Below are positions 24,301-35,164 of a DNA stretch of 64,000 bases, one piece after another; position 1 is the stretch's first letter; each line of letters opens with the position of its first letter. The notes beneath the pieces are model-generated. The model saw only the letters and a program-made list of their open reading frames with translations. It was not told the DNA's origin and ran no database searches. The translations under genes and the position numbers were made by a program. This DNA comes from Malachius bipustulatus (taxonomy: Eukaryota; Arthropoda; Insecta; Coleoptera; Melyridae). The stretch is from assembly GCA_910589415.1 (NCBI GenBank), contig OU342638.1, positions 2,480,001 through 2,544,000 of the forward strand, given 5' to 3'.

Positions 24301-24584
24301 ATACTGCTATAGATCAACTATAAAACGTATTCAGCTTAAGTAAAAATAGTCATATAAGCTTTGTTTTATAAACATTTCTAAGCAACCCTATTAATTCATC
24401 TATAAAAATGTTTTGTTAATTAGTCTTATAAACGGCTATATAACAAAATTATGCGATATTTTTGTTTTCACGGCAAATTTGCGTTCATGGCGAGTGTTAT
24501 ATAATTATTCAGTCTCTTCTAATGTTCCTATATAATAGATATATAACATTTCGGTTTCATAGTAATATATTTGTGCTACTTGGG
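21363..24584. mobile_element. Element A: CCCAAGTARCAC ends, TTTATAAAAC words
   Basis: Terminal inverted repeat CCCAAGTAACACAAAT (21363) versus CCCAAGTAGCACAAAT (minus, from 24584). The flanks carry a 2-bp duplication CA (21361-21362 and 24585-24586). Removing the element and one CA restores the RT phrase AWIQSSLPIKMGG exactly. The outer 400-500 bp at each side are full of TTTATAAAAC and TATATAAC words. The interior (21780-24080) has no recognisable transposase and includes a short palindrome (23285-23440) and GC-richer patches such as 22630-22690. It is therefore non-autonomous. Confidence 0.85.
23285..23440. repeat. Short palindromic MITE
   Basis: Two inverted arms of about 65 bp (GTACAGTAACTGACA and AGAAGCGGCAAGC, mirrored at GCTTGCCGCTTCT and TGTCAGTTACTGTAC) enclose a short spacer. 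It lies inside element A. Confidence 0.8.
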
Positions 24585-25616
24585 CAATCTTCCCTTCCCA
24601 TAAAGATGGGCGGTATCGGAATCAGACATGCTGTGGACTCAGCGATTCCATATGTTTTCTCGCTTCCAACCACAGCTGTCTCGAATTGGTGACTTCTCTT
24701 CTTCCTTTTGGAATGATACAATCTGATTCATTGATTGCAGAAGCTTTGAGTATTTGGCATGATCGCAATCTAATTACTCCGGAAAATATGTTGTCTCAAT
24801 TTTCATGGGAGACAATTGCTTTTCAAAAAAGTTTAGATTCCTTGATCCATGAAACAACCTCTCAACAATACAAAGCTAGACTTCTTTCTAATTCTCAACC
24901 ACATACCGGTGACTGAGTGCTCTTCCATCTCTTCAACTTGGAACCCACCTTTCCGATGAGTGCTTTCGAATTTCCATCGCATTTCGTTTAGGCTGTGATT
25001 TCTGTCATCCCCATCATTGCCGCTGCGGAAACGAAGTAACTTTGAAAGGATTGCATGGTCTGTCGTGTCTATTCAGTGCTGGTCGTCTTTCGCGACATGC
25101 CGAGGAGAACGAGATTATCTCCCGAGCTCTAAGATCTGCCCAAATTCCGGTAATTAGAGAACCTGTGAGATGCTCTAGAGATGATGGTAAGAAACCTGAT
25201 GGAATGACATTGACTCCATGGAAAAGAGGCAAATGGGCTATGAGATTATAAGAGGCTATGGGATTATACCTGTGCAGACACCTATGCAGCATATATCTTA
25301 TCTTCATTTCACTTCCTCCAATCCTGGGTCTGCGGCAAATACTGCAGAATCAAAAAAACAAGAAACAAATACCGGAATCTTGAAGATCGCTTCATTTTTG
25401 TGCCTGTCGGACAAGAAACTTCAGGAGTTTGGGGTAATGAAGCCTTAAGATTTCTGACATCGGTTGGTCAGAAAATTACGAATGTCACGGAGGAATCCCG
25501 TGCGACGTATTTTCTGTTCCAACGATTGAGCATTGCTCTACAAAGAAGCAATGCAGCGTCAATGTTGGGAACGCTTCCACCTGGGAGGGAGTTTTCAGAA
25601 ATTTTTTATTTGTGAT
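24585..25616 (+). pseudogene. Reverse transcriptase gene, 3' part with nuclease-like domain
   Basis: Continuation of 19640-21362. Fragments: SSLPIKMGGIGIRHAVDSA, then CDFCHPHHCRCGNEV (zinc-finger-like), GLHGLSCLFSAGRLSRH, a segment with DDGKKPDGMTLTPWKRGK (PD-(D/E)XK-like core) and QRLSIALQRSNAASMLGTLP at the C-terminus (25616). The zinc-finger plus restriction-like nuclease after the RT is the arrangement of LINEs that cut their target with that enzyme. Frameshifts lie near 24690, 24916 and 25250. Confidence 0.75.
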
Positions 25617-26193
25617 TCTATTTTTTTACTTTTTTTTTTAAATATTTATATTGTTTGATGTTTGATGTTTCATGTTTGTAAAACATCACTAATATCGATC
25701 AACTAATTTATAAATACACTAATTTTTACATTTATGAATAGTTTAAAAAACTGGACTCTTAAAAATAAAATTACCCACGGTGTTTTAAATGAACTCCTTA
25801 GCTATTGTTACTTACGAAAATAATACAATTTAGATTGAAAATCTAAATTTTATTATATTTGAGTAAGTATCTGGAAAGTGTTCCCTTTTTACATGTAAAC
25901 TTTCTCTGTCGCTCGGTCTGTGGGTCTGTGACTAGGAAACACTCTACAGTCGCCAGTTTTCATCTGGTTAAGAGAATCTTCTCATAGTTATCTGCGTCAA
26001 GACAGTAGGACTTTGCTGTGTTCAGTATGTTCAGCATGCTAAACTGGTCACATTTCAGAACACGCAAGACGCATATTGGGTCCGGTTAAAAATCGGGTTC
26101 GTTTTGCGCAAAATTTTGTCTCAAAGTGTCGGATAAGTTCCTAAATTGCGCCTGTGTGTCCATATAGACTCATTTTGGAAAAATACTGGATTA
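25617..26193. other. Spacer, possibly part of element D
   Basis: AT-rich to 25860, then more mixed sequence with GTGTC words close to 26145. No gene seen. The last part may be the left side of element D, whose right end is at 48574, but no D-type left terminus was found. Confidence 0.35.
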
Positions 26194-26448
26194 CCCAGGC
26201 AGCAATCGAACATTCACTGAATGTTAAAAATGAACATTCAGCCAATGTTAGAAACGACAGATTCGTAAACATTCAATGAAGGTTAGTTTTAAATATTGAG
26301 TGAATGTTTTTTTTTTATCAAACTGATCATCACTAAAAATTGTATTACCTATGGAGCTGAAAAGCTGAAAAAATAATACTTATTATGTAGGTATTCCATT
26401 TATCAATCCATCAGTGAACAATAAATTATTATTATTATTATTATTATC

Positions 26449-27233
26449 ACTATTTTTCATCTCAACTTCTAAATTAGTTGGTTTTTATTATTATTATTAT
26501 TATTATTATTTCCACCATTTTTCATCTCAACTTCTAAATTAGTTGGTTTTTGTATCAAGCTGCGGATCTGATCAAAACAACTTGACTGTTTATTCTTCTT
26601 GGAGGAATTTTCTGACCACGTGGCAAGTGTTAATCATTACAGCTTTCTGGATCAGCACATGTAAAGACGGACTCAAATTGATTCTTATCAAGTTTTCCAG
26701 GAGTATCTTCGGAACGACACCTGTCGTGGATATAACTATGGGTATAACGTAGACATGTTTCATCTTCCATATCCTATAGTGATTTACGTTCTTCAGGTCT
26801 GTATATTTGCGGATTTTCTCCTGTATTGTATTTTCCAGATTATGCGTGTTCGGAATGGCAACATCTAACAGGTAGGTTTGTTGGCGTGTTTTATCCTGTA
26901 GAACTATATCAGGTCTGTTGTTGTGTATCGTTTTATCTGTTAGTATGGTGCGGTCATAGTAGAGTTTGTAGTCCGTGTTCTCCATCACTGCAAGTGGTTG
27001 ATATTTATAATAAAGTGTCGCCGCCCCTTTTAACATCGAGTTTGTCATAGCTAGCGCCTGATGCACTATATTGACGACCTGGTTGTGTCTGTGGGTGTAG
27101 TCATTTTGAGCCAGAGATGGGCATCCTCCTGTTATATGTTGAATGGTTTCGTTTTTCTGGTGGCATTTCCTGCACTGATCATCAACTGCGGTCGGGTCTT
27201 TCAAGATGTGTTTCTTATTATTTTTTTTTATTA

Positions 27234-27271
<38 letters not shown>
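26449..27271 (-). mobile_element. Dong-like LINE, 3' fragment between ATT tracts
   Basis: The frame 27237-26590 on the minus strand encodes the C-terminal end of a restriction-like-endonuclease LINE: CRKCHQKNETIQHITGGC (CCHC zinc motif), GAATLYYKYQPL, RPDIVL followed by YLLDVAIP (PD...D nuclease core), IPIVISTTGVVPK and IQKAVMINTCHVVRKFL. It is flanked by ATT tracts on the 5' side (27222-27271) and the 3' side (26488-26512, 26425-26448), the target known for Dong. The 3' UTR is partly duplicated in tandem: CATCTCAACTTCTAAATTAG occurs twice, separated by an ATT run. Confidence 0.82.
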
Positions 27272-27700
27272 AGGTCACATTTGCTCTTCCGTGTTGTTTT
27301 TCTTCTTCCTTGTCTACATAATACCTACCTATAATACCTGGGATGAAGAATTAGATTAGTTTACATCTCTACACCTTCTCACTCTGACCAGACAAGCATA
27401 AATTAAAAAATACTTATATGCCGTTCACATAAAAGCATTAATTGGTAGGCCATGAACTTTTGTTTTTAGGTTTACAAAAATGAAAACTCCCTAGATCTTG
27501 ATTGACAATATCAGCTGATCGAGGTATTGAAGGTTAAGTAAACACCGACACTTGTCAAATCGCTCAAATTGCCTCAGCTGATTAACAGCCTTGTTGTCTA
27601 ATTGAAGTTTTAGTAGATTATCTAGGAAAATTTTTTATTCGGACAAATTTTTCTCGAACTGTCAAATAAATATTAATTTTTTGACATTATAAATTTCATA

Positions 27701-28300
27701 ATGCCGAAATTAATATCGATTGAAGAAAAAATTCGTATAAAAAAGGCATTCAAGTTATTTAAATCTGAAAATGACAACCTATAAGTGAACGACAAGTCAT
27801 ATTGAAAGTAAAACACATTTGGGGTGTAAGTATTATTAAGTGTACACCTGTTAAAATGATGTTACGTAATTTTCCTCTTTTATAGTATTCAGTAAGTGCG
27901 ATTGAAACAATAAACAGGATAAATTTGAAGTTAAGCCTTTGGGCAGACGACCTAAACCAGACAATAATCATGAAAATTTTACGTTTCGGAAAGATTCGCA
28001 ACGACTGATTTGGCAATATAACTTGAAAAACGAACATTTTACTCTAGGAAAACTTTTGGAAGACGAACGTAAACATTTGGATTTTGAAAAGGGGAGAATT
28101 AGTTTATTTAAAATTCTTAAATATCTCAGCTATAAATATGAATATGTGAACGGACGCAAAATTCTTTGTGAACAAAGGCATGTCGTTGCATCCAAAATTC
28201 TTTCTAAGAAAATACTTACAATATCAAAATTCGAGTGAAAATGTAACGTTCGTGTACCTGGACGAGACATATGGATCTACCAGAATGGATCCAAACAGCC
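27701..28300 (+). pseudogene. IS630/mariner-like transposase relic
   Basis: Starts with ATG at 27701, MPKLISIEEKIRIKKAFKLF, then a stop. A second frame at 27939-28238 has LGRRPKPDN, LFKILKYLSYKYEYVNGRK and ILCEQRHVVASK, followed in another frame by FVYLDETYGS. This order (helix-turn-helix region, KxLGFKYxxxxGRxxLxE-like segment, YLDET with the first catalytic Asp) is typical of insect IS630-type transposases. The remaining two catalytic residues are missing. It is dead and may be the decayed transposase of element B or an unrelated insertion. Confidence 0.6.
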
Positions 28301-28447
28301 ATCACCAATAATAAGATCGCCAATCACCATGACCCTAGCCGATTGGCCGATTCAGTACCTACCTAATGTTCTATTTTTTAATAATAAATAAGTAATTACT
28401 AATTTTTGATCTATTTTATAATTAAGAGTTCCTTTAATTGGAGCATT

Positions 28448-28679
28448 GGTCGGAGTAACGTTGTAACTTACATTTTTACATGAGACTCAAAAAATGTACC
28501 TTGCAACCTTAAATGGATTGTTTTTTTCATTTAGCGATTCTTGAAATATTGTTTAAATATTATTTAAGGTAAATTAGGCAACACTTAAAGCTTTGTGGAA
28601 GCATTCTATGCCCATTTAAACGTGCTGAATCGAAAAAATTACTTCAAAAAATTATGTAAGTTACAACGTTACTCCGGCC
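28448..28679. mobile_element. 232-bp MITE
   Basis: Inverted ends GGTCGGAGTAACGTTGTAAC (28448) and GGCCGGAGTAACGTTGTAAC (minus, 28679) with an AT-rich centre. No coding capacity. Confidence 0.8.
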
Positions 28680-29078
28680 ATCCTTTAAGATATCAAAATA
28701 CAATAAAACTTTTTTTTCATGTTATAATTTATGGCAAGCTTATTAGACTTGACGAGTTTGCTTTCTAGATAAAGATTGCAATATCATAAAATAACGTGAC
28801 TAAAGTTTCCAAAATAAAAAGTCCATAAAGACGTAAAGATAATAAGAAGAATAGCAAAAATATCAAGAATCCATTTTGCAACTATGTCCTGTTCGTTGTC
28901 ATAAAACTTCAACCTCACAAAAAAGAGACATAACCCAACTCCAGCAAGTGATTGACAGCGGTTATACCCAGTGATTTCTATCACCCTACACCATAACCCA
29001 ATTCTTTTATAATAAGTGAACGGCATATAGCTTGCTGATAATTTATTGTGGCTTTTATACCTATACTATACATATGTA

Positions 29079-30345
29079 TCGTGTGAGCAAATGAAAACAT
29101 AATTTAGGTAGGCCCTGGAAAAAATTTCATGTCTTAGATTGAATCCTACGATAAAATCACTGTCATTAATTTTAAAAATCTTATTTTTCTTATTTTGTGA
29201 TTTTGAGTGGTCTGGGGTGCGTTCATGAATTACAGTTTGCATCATACATGAAAAACTCTGGATGCGTTCATATAAATAACCAGTTCGCTTGATGGATAAA
29301 AATCTAGCATCTGACAGTTACACATAATCTAATACTTTGGAATTATTATCTCCTTTGCTTTCTCGTTCGAATTACGTTCATAAAATGGAACAATCTGACG
29401 ATATTCCGGAAAATGTAAGGCATCACTCTGGTTGTTACACATAAACGTCAGTTTCTGTTTATGAACTCATTCTACCTTCAGGGCCGTATTTGTGTTTTTT
29501 AAACCGTACCGCCTATCTGGACTTTTTTAGGTAAGGGTGTGACAAGGCAAGATTCCGTTGGCACAGCTATTTAGGAGAAGCACAGACATACCAACTTTAT
29601 GAGAATAGTTTTTCGAAAAAAATATTGGGCGAGCGACTGTCCGGCAAAAATTTATAAACATTATTTCCAGAAGAGTTTGCCCTCTTAAAAAATGGCCACC
29701 ACTAGAGCCACAGATCACAGACCTTACTTTTATCATGAGCATGAGTGCAAACATCTCTGGATTTATTCCCATTTTCATTGGTTATGTTACTTTATTCTTG
29801 TCTGATTTTATTTTTATATCTTGTGGTGGATTCTTTCTGGTGTGTGTTTATGTTAAACCCTCAGGTGCAAATACTTAATAAATGACTTTACTATAATTAA
29901 TAAGTAGATAGATAATTCGATAAGTAATAGGGCCTTAAACATAAATACCTACCATTTTACAAAGAGCAAACTGCAGACTAAGGAAAACTATTATTAGATA
30001 TTAATCCTTTATTGCTTTGGCTTGAACATGACATTTTTCCGGGGTTTGCAGTGTCAATAATCCAAGAAACTTCACGGTAACTGGAACAATCTCCGAATAA
30101 TTTATGTCCGCGTTATTCAAGAAATCACAAAACTAATTTTAACAACCTGATGCACCTTATTTCAGCAAATGTCAAAATAATTATTATTTGACAATAACAT
30201 TGGAAAACAAGAAGAAGGCAATATCAGAATGAGTTTACGATTTTACAAAACCAAAATTTTCATTTTACAGTTTTACAGATCCAATCTAAGACATGAAATT
30301 TTTTTCCAAGGCCTACCTAAATTATGTTTTCATTTGCTCACACGA
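29079..30345. mobile_element. 1.27-kb inverted-repeat element with TA duplication
   Basis: Left end TCGTGTGAGCAAATGAAAAC is mirrored at 30345, and the arms agree for about 75 bp (to TCTTAGATTG). TA flanks both ends (29077-29078, 30346-30347). The interior holds no recognisable gene, so it is a non-autonomous Tc1/mariner-like element judged by the TA target. Confidence 0.78.
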
Positions 30346-31245
30346 TATATTCTAGCTTAGAAAAACAAGACGAAATGCCAAGAATAGCGGACATATTGGG
30401 GACACAAAAGACAAGAGAATACTGGGAATGAAATAGAACTAATAGAAGACAAGAGAGCTGCGCGCACAACACCTTGTTGTGATAATAAAAAACTGTTCGT
30501 ATAATGAGGAAATATTATATTGATAATTATTATTATAATAAATATAATTCTGATTTTTAACAATAATTGTTAAGCCAAATATTTTCGTTTCAGCATGTAA
30601 TTTTCCAATTTTTTTTGGTATATGTTATTTACCTGATGTCAGTGTACCTGTATGTAATTGCGTGCAATAAACATTTCATCTTAAACATTGTATGAATGTT
30701 AATTAAACATTGCATTTTGAATGTTCAGTATCTAATGTTCAGTGAATGTTTATTCAACGTCTCAAAACAAACATTAGAATCTGAACGGTGCAATATTCGG
30801 AAAGTCTGTTTAACATTAGAGCAATGTTTAATGTTCGGTGAACATTTAAGGAACATTTAGTGAACATTACTTGCTGCCTGGGTATAATTAGACACATGTG
30901 GCTAAAATGTGCCTATCAATTCTTTTGTGTCAATATAGCATAAATTTGGTCCAAAAACGGTTACATAGTGGAAACACATAATATAAACTAGTTTCTACCC
31001 AGGCAGCACAGTGACGTTAATTTGACGTGATTTTTTCGACAGTACTTACGTCATTAGTCCATTTATTATGACGTCCAGATGATCAAAAACTGACGTCATT
31101 ATGTCACAGCCAAATGACGTCAGTATCTGACGTAAAATGACGTCAAAACATGACGTTAGAAGACGTCAAATATGACGTCAAGACATGACGTTAAAAGACG
31201 TCAAATGTGACGTAAAAAGACGTCAGAAATGACGTCAATGTGACT

Positions 31246-31707
31246 GACATGACTATACATATAGGAAATAATAATAATTCGACTCATAGGTATCAACAGA
31301 ATTTATTTAATAGGTGATTACAGTATCTATACAGTACAAAAAAAAAACAATAGTAACATAATATTTCAACTTTCAAGCATCTGGGTTTTTCTTGGTGTTA
31401 CCCAGTCATCCCTTAATATTGATAAGCCTCCACTTTCTGACGGGGAACATTCGATTAACACAAAGGTCCTCCTTTTGTTGTTCTTATTGTTTACTGCAAA
31501 AAAAAAGTATATTAGTGTATTTTTTAACAAAAAAATACACTATTGAGGACGACATCACTTTTCGAAAATCACCCAAACTCACCAAATGTCCACCGATCCT
31601 GACCCCCATATCACGAAAAAGTGGTTTTCCAAAATTCACCTGCCCACGATATATATATATTTATATAAATTTCCAGCGAATGTATGACAATACTATGTTA
31701 AAACACA
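31246..31707. other. Interior of element C, left part
   Basis: AT-rich with a small inverted word pair around 31510-31545 (TATTAGTGTATTTTTTAAC, then TACACTATTGAGG). No gene seen. Confidence 0.4.
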
Positions 31708-31784
31708 AAAAAGGGTTCAGTACTGGGGACGTTGTCAACTAAAATTTTCTAGGCTAGAGTGTACTCTTTATTGTTCTCCAAGCT

Positions 31785-31812
31785 TTCGAGAATCAATCAT
31801 TCTCTTCTTCAG
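31785..31812 (-). ncRNA. Second copy of the hammerhead-like core (inverted arm)
   Basis: Exact inverse of the motif at 34864-34892, in the left arm of the same Penelope-like element and in sense with its coding strand. It carries the same CTGAAGA change. Confidence 0.45.
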
Positions 31813-32316
31813 GGATCTAAAATTAATTAAACGACAATAAACACAACAAGTCAACAGTTGGTGGCATGAACTTACTCCAATGTGAGGTTTACAATTTAAA
31901 ATCCAACAAAATCAAAAATCTCAGGGAACATTCCCTCTCAGCAGGAGACATAAGTGGCAATAATTAACGAGGACATACAAAATCTTTACACAAACAGTTG
32001 TAACACGTTAAAAACCGTCAATCGGTTGATCAAAATTAATATAAAACTACATGATTGACTTAAAACAATTAAAATACAATTAAATCTGTTACATCTTAAA
32101 AACGATGGCCATCTTAGTGAAGAGAAAACAGCAGGCAGATGGTGTGTGGTGTGTGCGCCGGGCAGTCGGGGCTGTCGTGACGTCAGTAGGCATGCGTGGT
32201 TGTGGCAATTCACGAAATTTCGACTCGATGCATTGTTGTCATATTGTGTCGAATGTAGCTTAACCCAAGGATTGGTTAGTAACTAGAGAATTCGGAGACA
32301 CCAGGGGGTCTAAATT

Positions 32317-34307
32317 TTAGGCTGAGTCATTTATTAGTTGTGAGTCAACCAATCCCCTTTTATTAATTAATAATAAATATGAGTAAATGGCACTCAAACC
32401 CTCAATATCAGATCTTTTATTAATGGAGTACATCTCCTTCTGAATCTCCACCATTTCCAGAAAGGATCGCTTTCTGTAATTTCTTTCTGTTAAGATAACC
32501 GATGCCTCGTTGAAATTGGGGGTATGCCCATGATCAGCCGTATGTTGTGCTAGAATACATCTCTGGTTGTTTAATCTACAGTCACTCTGATGTAAAGTGA
32601 CCCTAGAATTTAGAGATCTCCCAGTTTGACCTATACCGGGTGTCCCAGACTTAATTGACCAGGCCATATCTCATATACAGGTTGAGATAATCGAGCCGAA
32701 TAAAAGGCGTATTATTAAAATTTTTCAAGCTGTATAACATGACAGCATGAAAACAACCCCCACTCCAACATCCCCTAAGTTATAGCCCCCACCGTTGAAA
32801 AAATGAATAGCACCCTGTATATATTTTTGTATATTCAAAACCAGTATTCGATTGTCTATTCAGATGATTTTTCAGATTCAAAATTGGTTGACAAATAACC
32901 AAGAAAAGGTTCATCAAGGTGGTCATGACTTTTTATCTTTAACTTTCTCTGGATGACTTTTGCTGTCAAAATTGATCAATATTTAGTCATAGTTTTTAAC
33001 AGGCAGGTGATAGTTATTATTATAATTAAAGTCCAAACAATTTATTTAATAATTCTGAATTATTGGGAAATTTTAAAAAATAAAACAAGAGACAAAGCAC
33101 TTTATCATGAACCTTAATGATGACTGTGACCTGCTAATTAAAAACTATGACCAAAATATTGATAAATTTTGACAGCTAAAGTCATTCAGAGAAAGTTCAG
33201 ATAAAAAGTCATGACCACCTTGATGAACCTTTTTCTTAGTTATTTCTCAACCAATTTTGAATCTGAAAAATCATCTGAATAGACAATCGAATACTGGTTT
33301 TGAATATACAAAAATATATACAGGGTGCTATTCATTTTTTTAAGGGTGAGGGCTGTAACTTAGGGGATGTTGGAGTGGGGGTTGTTTTCATGCTGTCATG
33401 TTATACAGCTTGAAAAATTATAATAATATGTCTTTTATTCGGCTCGATTATCTCAACCTGTATATGAGATATGGCCTGGTCAATTAAGTCTGGGACACCC
33501 GGTATATACTGCGTCGCATTCTGAGCAAGGGATGCGATAGACGACGTTTGTTCTCTGTCCCGTCTCTGTTTTGTCCTTTGTTTTATTGAAAATTTTGTTA
33601 CCTAGTAGTGAGATGTTTCTTTTTGCAATTTTTATATTCGGTGTGTATTCACTTAATACTTTGATAAGTTTTGGGGTAAGTTCTCTAATCCAAGGTACTG
33701 ACATGAATCTGTTGTTATTAATGATGTTATTGTTGTCAGTATTGTTATGTGAGACTCCAACAGTAACTCTCGGCCCACCGACCCCACGAGCAGATGCAGG
33801 ACCAATGCCTCCCTCAGGGTTGCTAAATAAAAGTTTATTAAGCAATCTAGGTGGATATGAATTGTCGATAAATATGTTGTACAGGATTCTAAGGTTTTTG
33901 TTGAATAGGGAATGATGGCAGATCTTGTGGATTCTACTTTTCATCTCTAAAACTAAATTTATTTTGATTTTTTCCTCATGGTATGAAAAATAGTTAAGCA
34001 ACCTCCCTGAGTTAGAGGGTTTTCTATACCAGTCCAGGATAATAGTTCCATCAGTTCCCCTTATCACCCTTGTATCTAAAAAGGGGACAGATCTGTCAGT
34101 TTCTCTCTCTAAAGTAAAAGATAAAAATTCGTTGTCATTATTGACTAGTTGGAAGATGTTATCAACTTGGTTAGCTGGTACTGTACAAATAATATCATCA
34201 ACATATTTCTTGATAATAGGTATGTCATAGGATATCTTGCTAATTACCCTGTCAAGCAAGGCGTCCATAACATATGCCGCGATGATAGGAGAGACACAAG
34301 AGCCCAC
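32317..34307 (-). pseudogene. Penelope-like reverse transcriptase with GIY-YIG nuclease
   Basis: The upstream piece (34307-33505) starts inside the RT at MGSCVSPIIAAYVMD, followed by KYVDDIICT (catalytic Asp pair), the thumb region and NVVYRIPCSECDAVY, the start of the GIY-YIG nuclease. The downstream piece (32633-32317) continues IGQTGRSLNSRVTLHQSDC with the conserved Arg and H...C region, and ends at NDSA. The GIY and YIG halves are separated by the inserted MITE; without it and one TA the frame is continuous. The N-terminal RT fingers are missing, so the copy was 5'-truncated before the MITE arrived. Confidence 0.88.
32636..33502. mobile_element. Palindromic MITE inside the Penelope-like gene
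   Basis: 867-bp near-perfect foldback beginning CCGGGTGTCCCAGACTTAAT and ending with its inverse, flanked by TA on both sides (32634-32635, 33503-33504). Arms extend nearly to the centre. Excision of the element with one TA rejoins VY to IGQTG in frame, fixing the target duplication as TA (Tc1/mariner type). Confidence 0.9.
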
Positions 34308-34863
34308 AATTTATTATTAATTAATAAAAGGGGATTGGTTGACTCACAACTAAATGACTCAGCCTAAAATTTAGACCCCTGGTGTCTCCGAATTCTCTAG
34401 TTACTAACCAATCCTTGGGTTAAGCTACATTCGACACAATATGACAACAATGCATCGAGTCGAAATTTCGTGAATTGCCACAACCACGCATGCCTACTGA
34501 CGTCACGACAGCCCCGACTGCCCGGCGCACACACCATCTGCCTGCTGTTTTCTCTTCACTAAGATGGCCATCGTTTTTAAGATGTAACAGATTTAATTGT
34601 ATTTTAATTGTTTTAAGTCAATCATGTAGTTTTATATTAATTTTGATCAACCGATTGACGGTTTTTAACGTGTTACAACTGTTTGTGTAAAGATTTTGTA
34701 TGTCCTCGTTAATTATTGCCACTTATGTCTCCTGCTGAGAGGGAATGTTCCCTGAGATTTTTGATTTTGTTGGATTTTAAATTGTAAACCTCACATTGGA
34801 GTAAGTTCATGCCACCAACTGTTGACTTGTTGTGTTTATTGTCGTTTAATTAATTTTAGATCC

Positions 34864-34892
34864 CTGAAGAAGAGAATGATTGATTCTCGAAA
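34864..34892 (+). ncRNA. Hammerhead-like core in Penelope-like terminal repeat
   Basis: CTGAAGA is followed by a 6-bp stem GAGAAT/ATTCTC with loop GATTG and then GAAA. This is the order of the hammerhead ribozyme core (CUGAUGA, stem II, GAAA) with one core change, U to A. Hammerhead motifs are known in the terminal repeats of Penelope-like elements. I could not find a convincing stem III and cleavage triplet by eye, and the core change would weaken activity. Confidence 0.45.
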
Positions 34893-34970
34893 GCTTGGAG
34901 AACAATAAAGAGTACACTCTAGCCTAGAAAATTTTAGTTGACAACGTCCCCAGTACTGAACCCTTTTTTA

Positions 34971-35005
<35 letters not shown>

Positions 35006-35164
35006 TTTTCAACGGGATGATTTGCGGTCTTATCCCCACTATTATATTGGGTTAAAGAGGACTGCAAAACTGTTTATCTGAGACTGCAAATTGAACAATT
35101 TGGGACCGCAAAACATCTTCACCCCCGTAGGGGAAATCAAACGGTGATCTACAGTCACAACTAA

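Larger units (their letters stand above)
26194..30882. mobile_element. Element B: CCCAGGCAGCAA ends, GAACATTCA words
   Basis: Inverted ends CCCAGGCAGCAATCGAACAT (26194) and CCCAGGCAGCAAGTAATGTT (minus, from 30882), with TA at both flanks (26192-26193, 30883-30884). The outer 100 bp on the left and 200 bp on the right are rich in GAACATTCA/TGAATGTTC words. Inside are a Dong-like LINE fragment, a decayed IS630/mariner-like transposase and two MITEs. The transposase relic could be its own or a passenger. Confidence 0.8.
31708..34966 (-). mobile_element. Penelope-like element with inverted terminal copy
   Basis: A minus-strand Penelope-like element runs from 34308 to 31708. A 5'-truncated copy of its own 3' region (34309-34966) is joined to its head in the opposite orientation, so 31708-32379 and 34309-34966 are long inverted repeats. 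This inverted pseudo-LTR layout is characteristic of Penelope-like elements. The two arms are nearly identical, so insertion was recent. Both arms contain a hammerhead-like motif. The coding part is interrupted by a MITE (32636-33502). Confidence 0.88.

Noticed and set aside
31010..31245. TGACGTCA array as a host CRE enhancer
   Set aside because: The words are confined to the two ends of an inserted element and occur inverted at the far end, so they are primarily transposon subterminal repeats.
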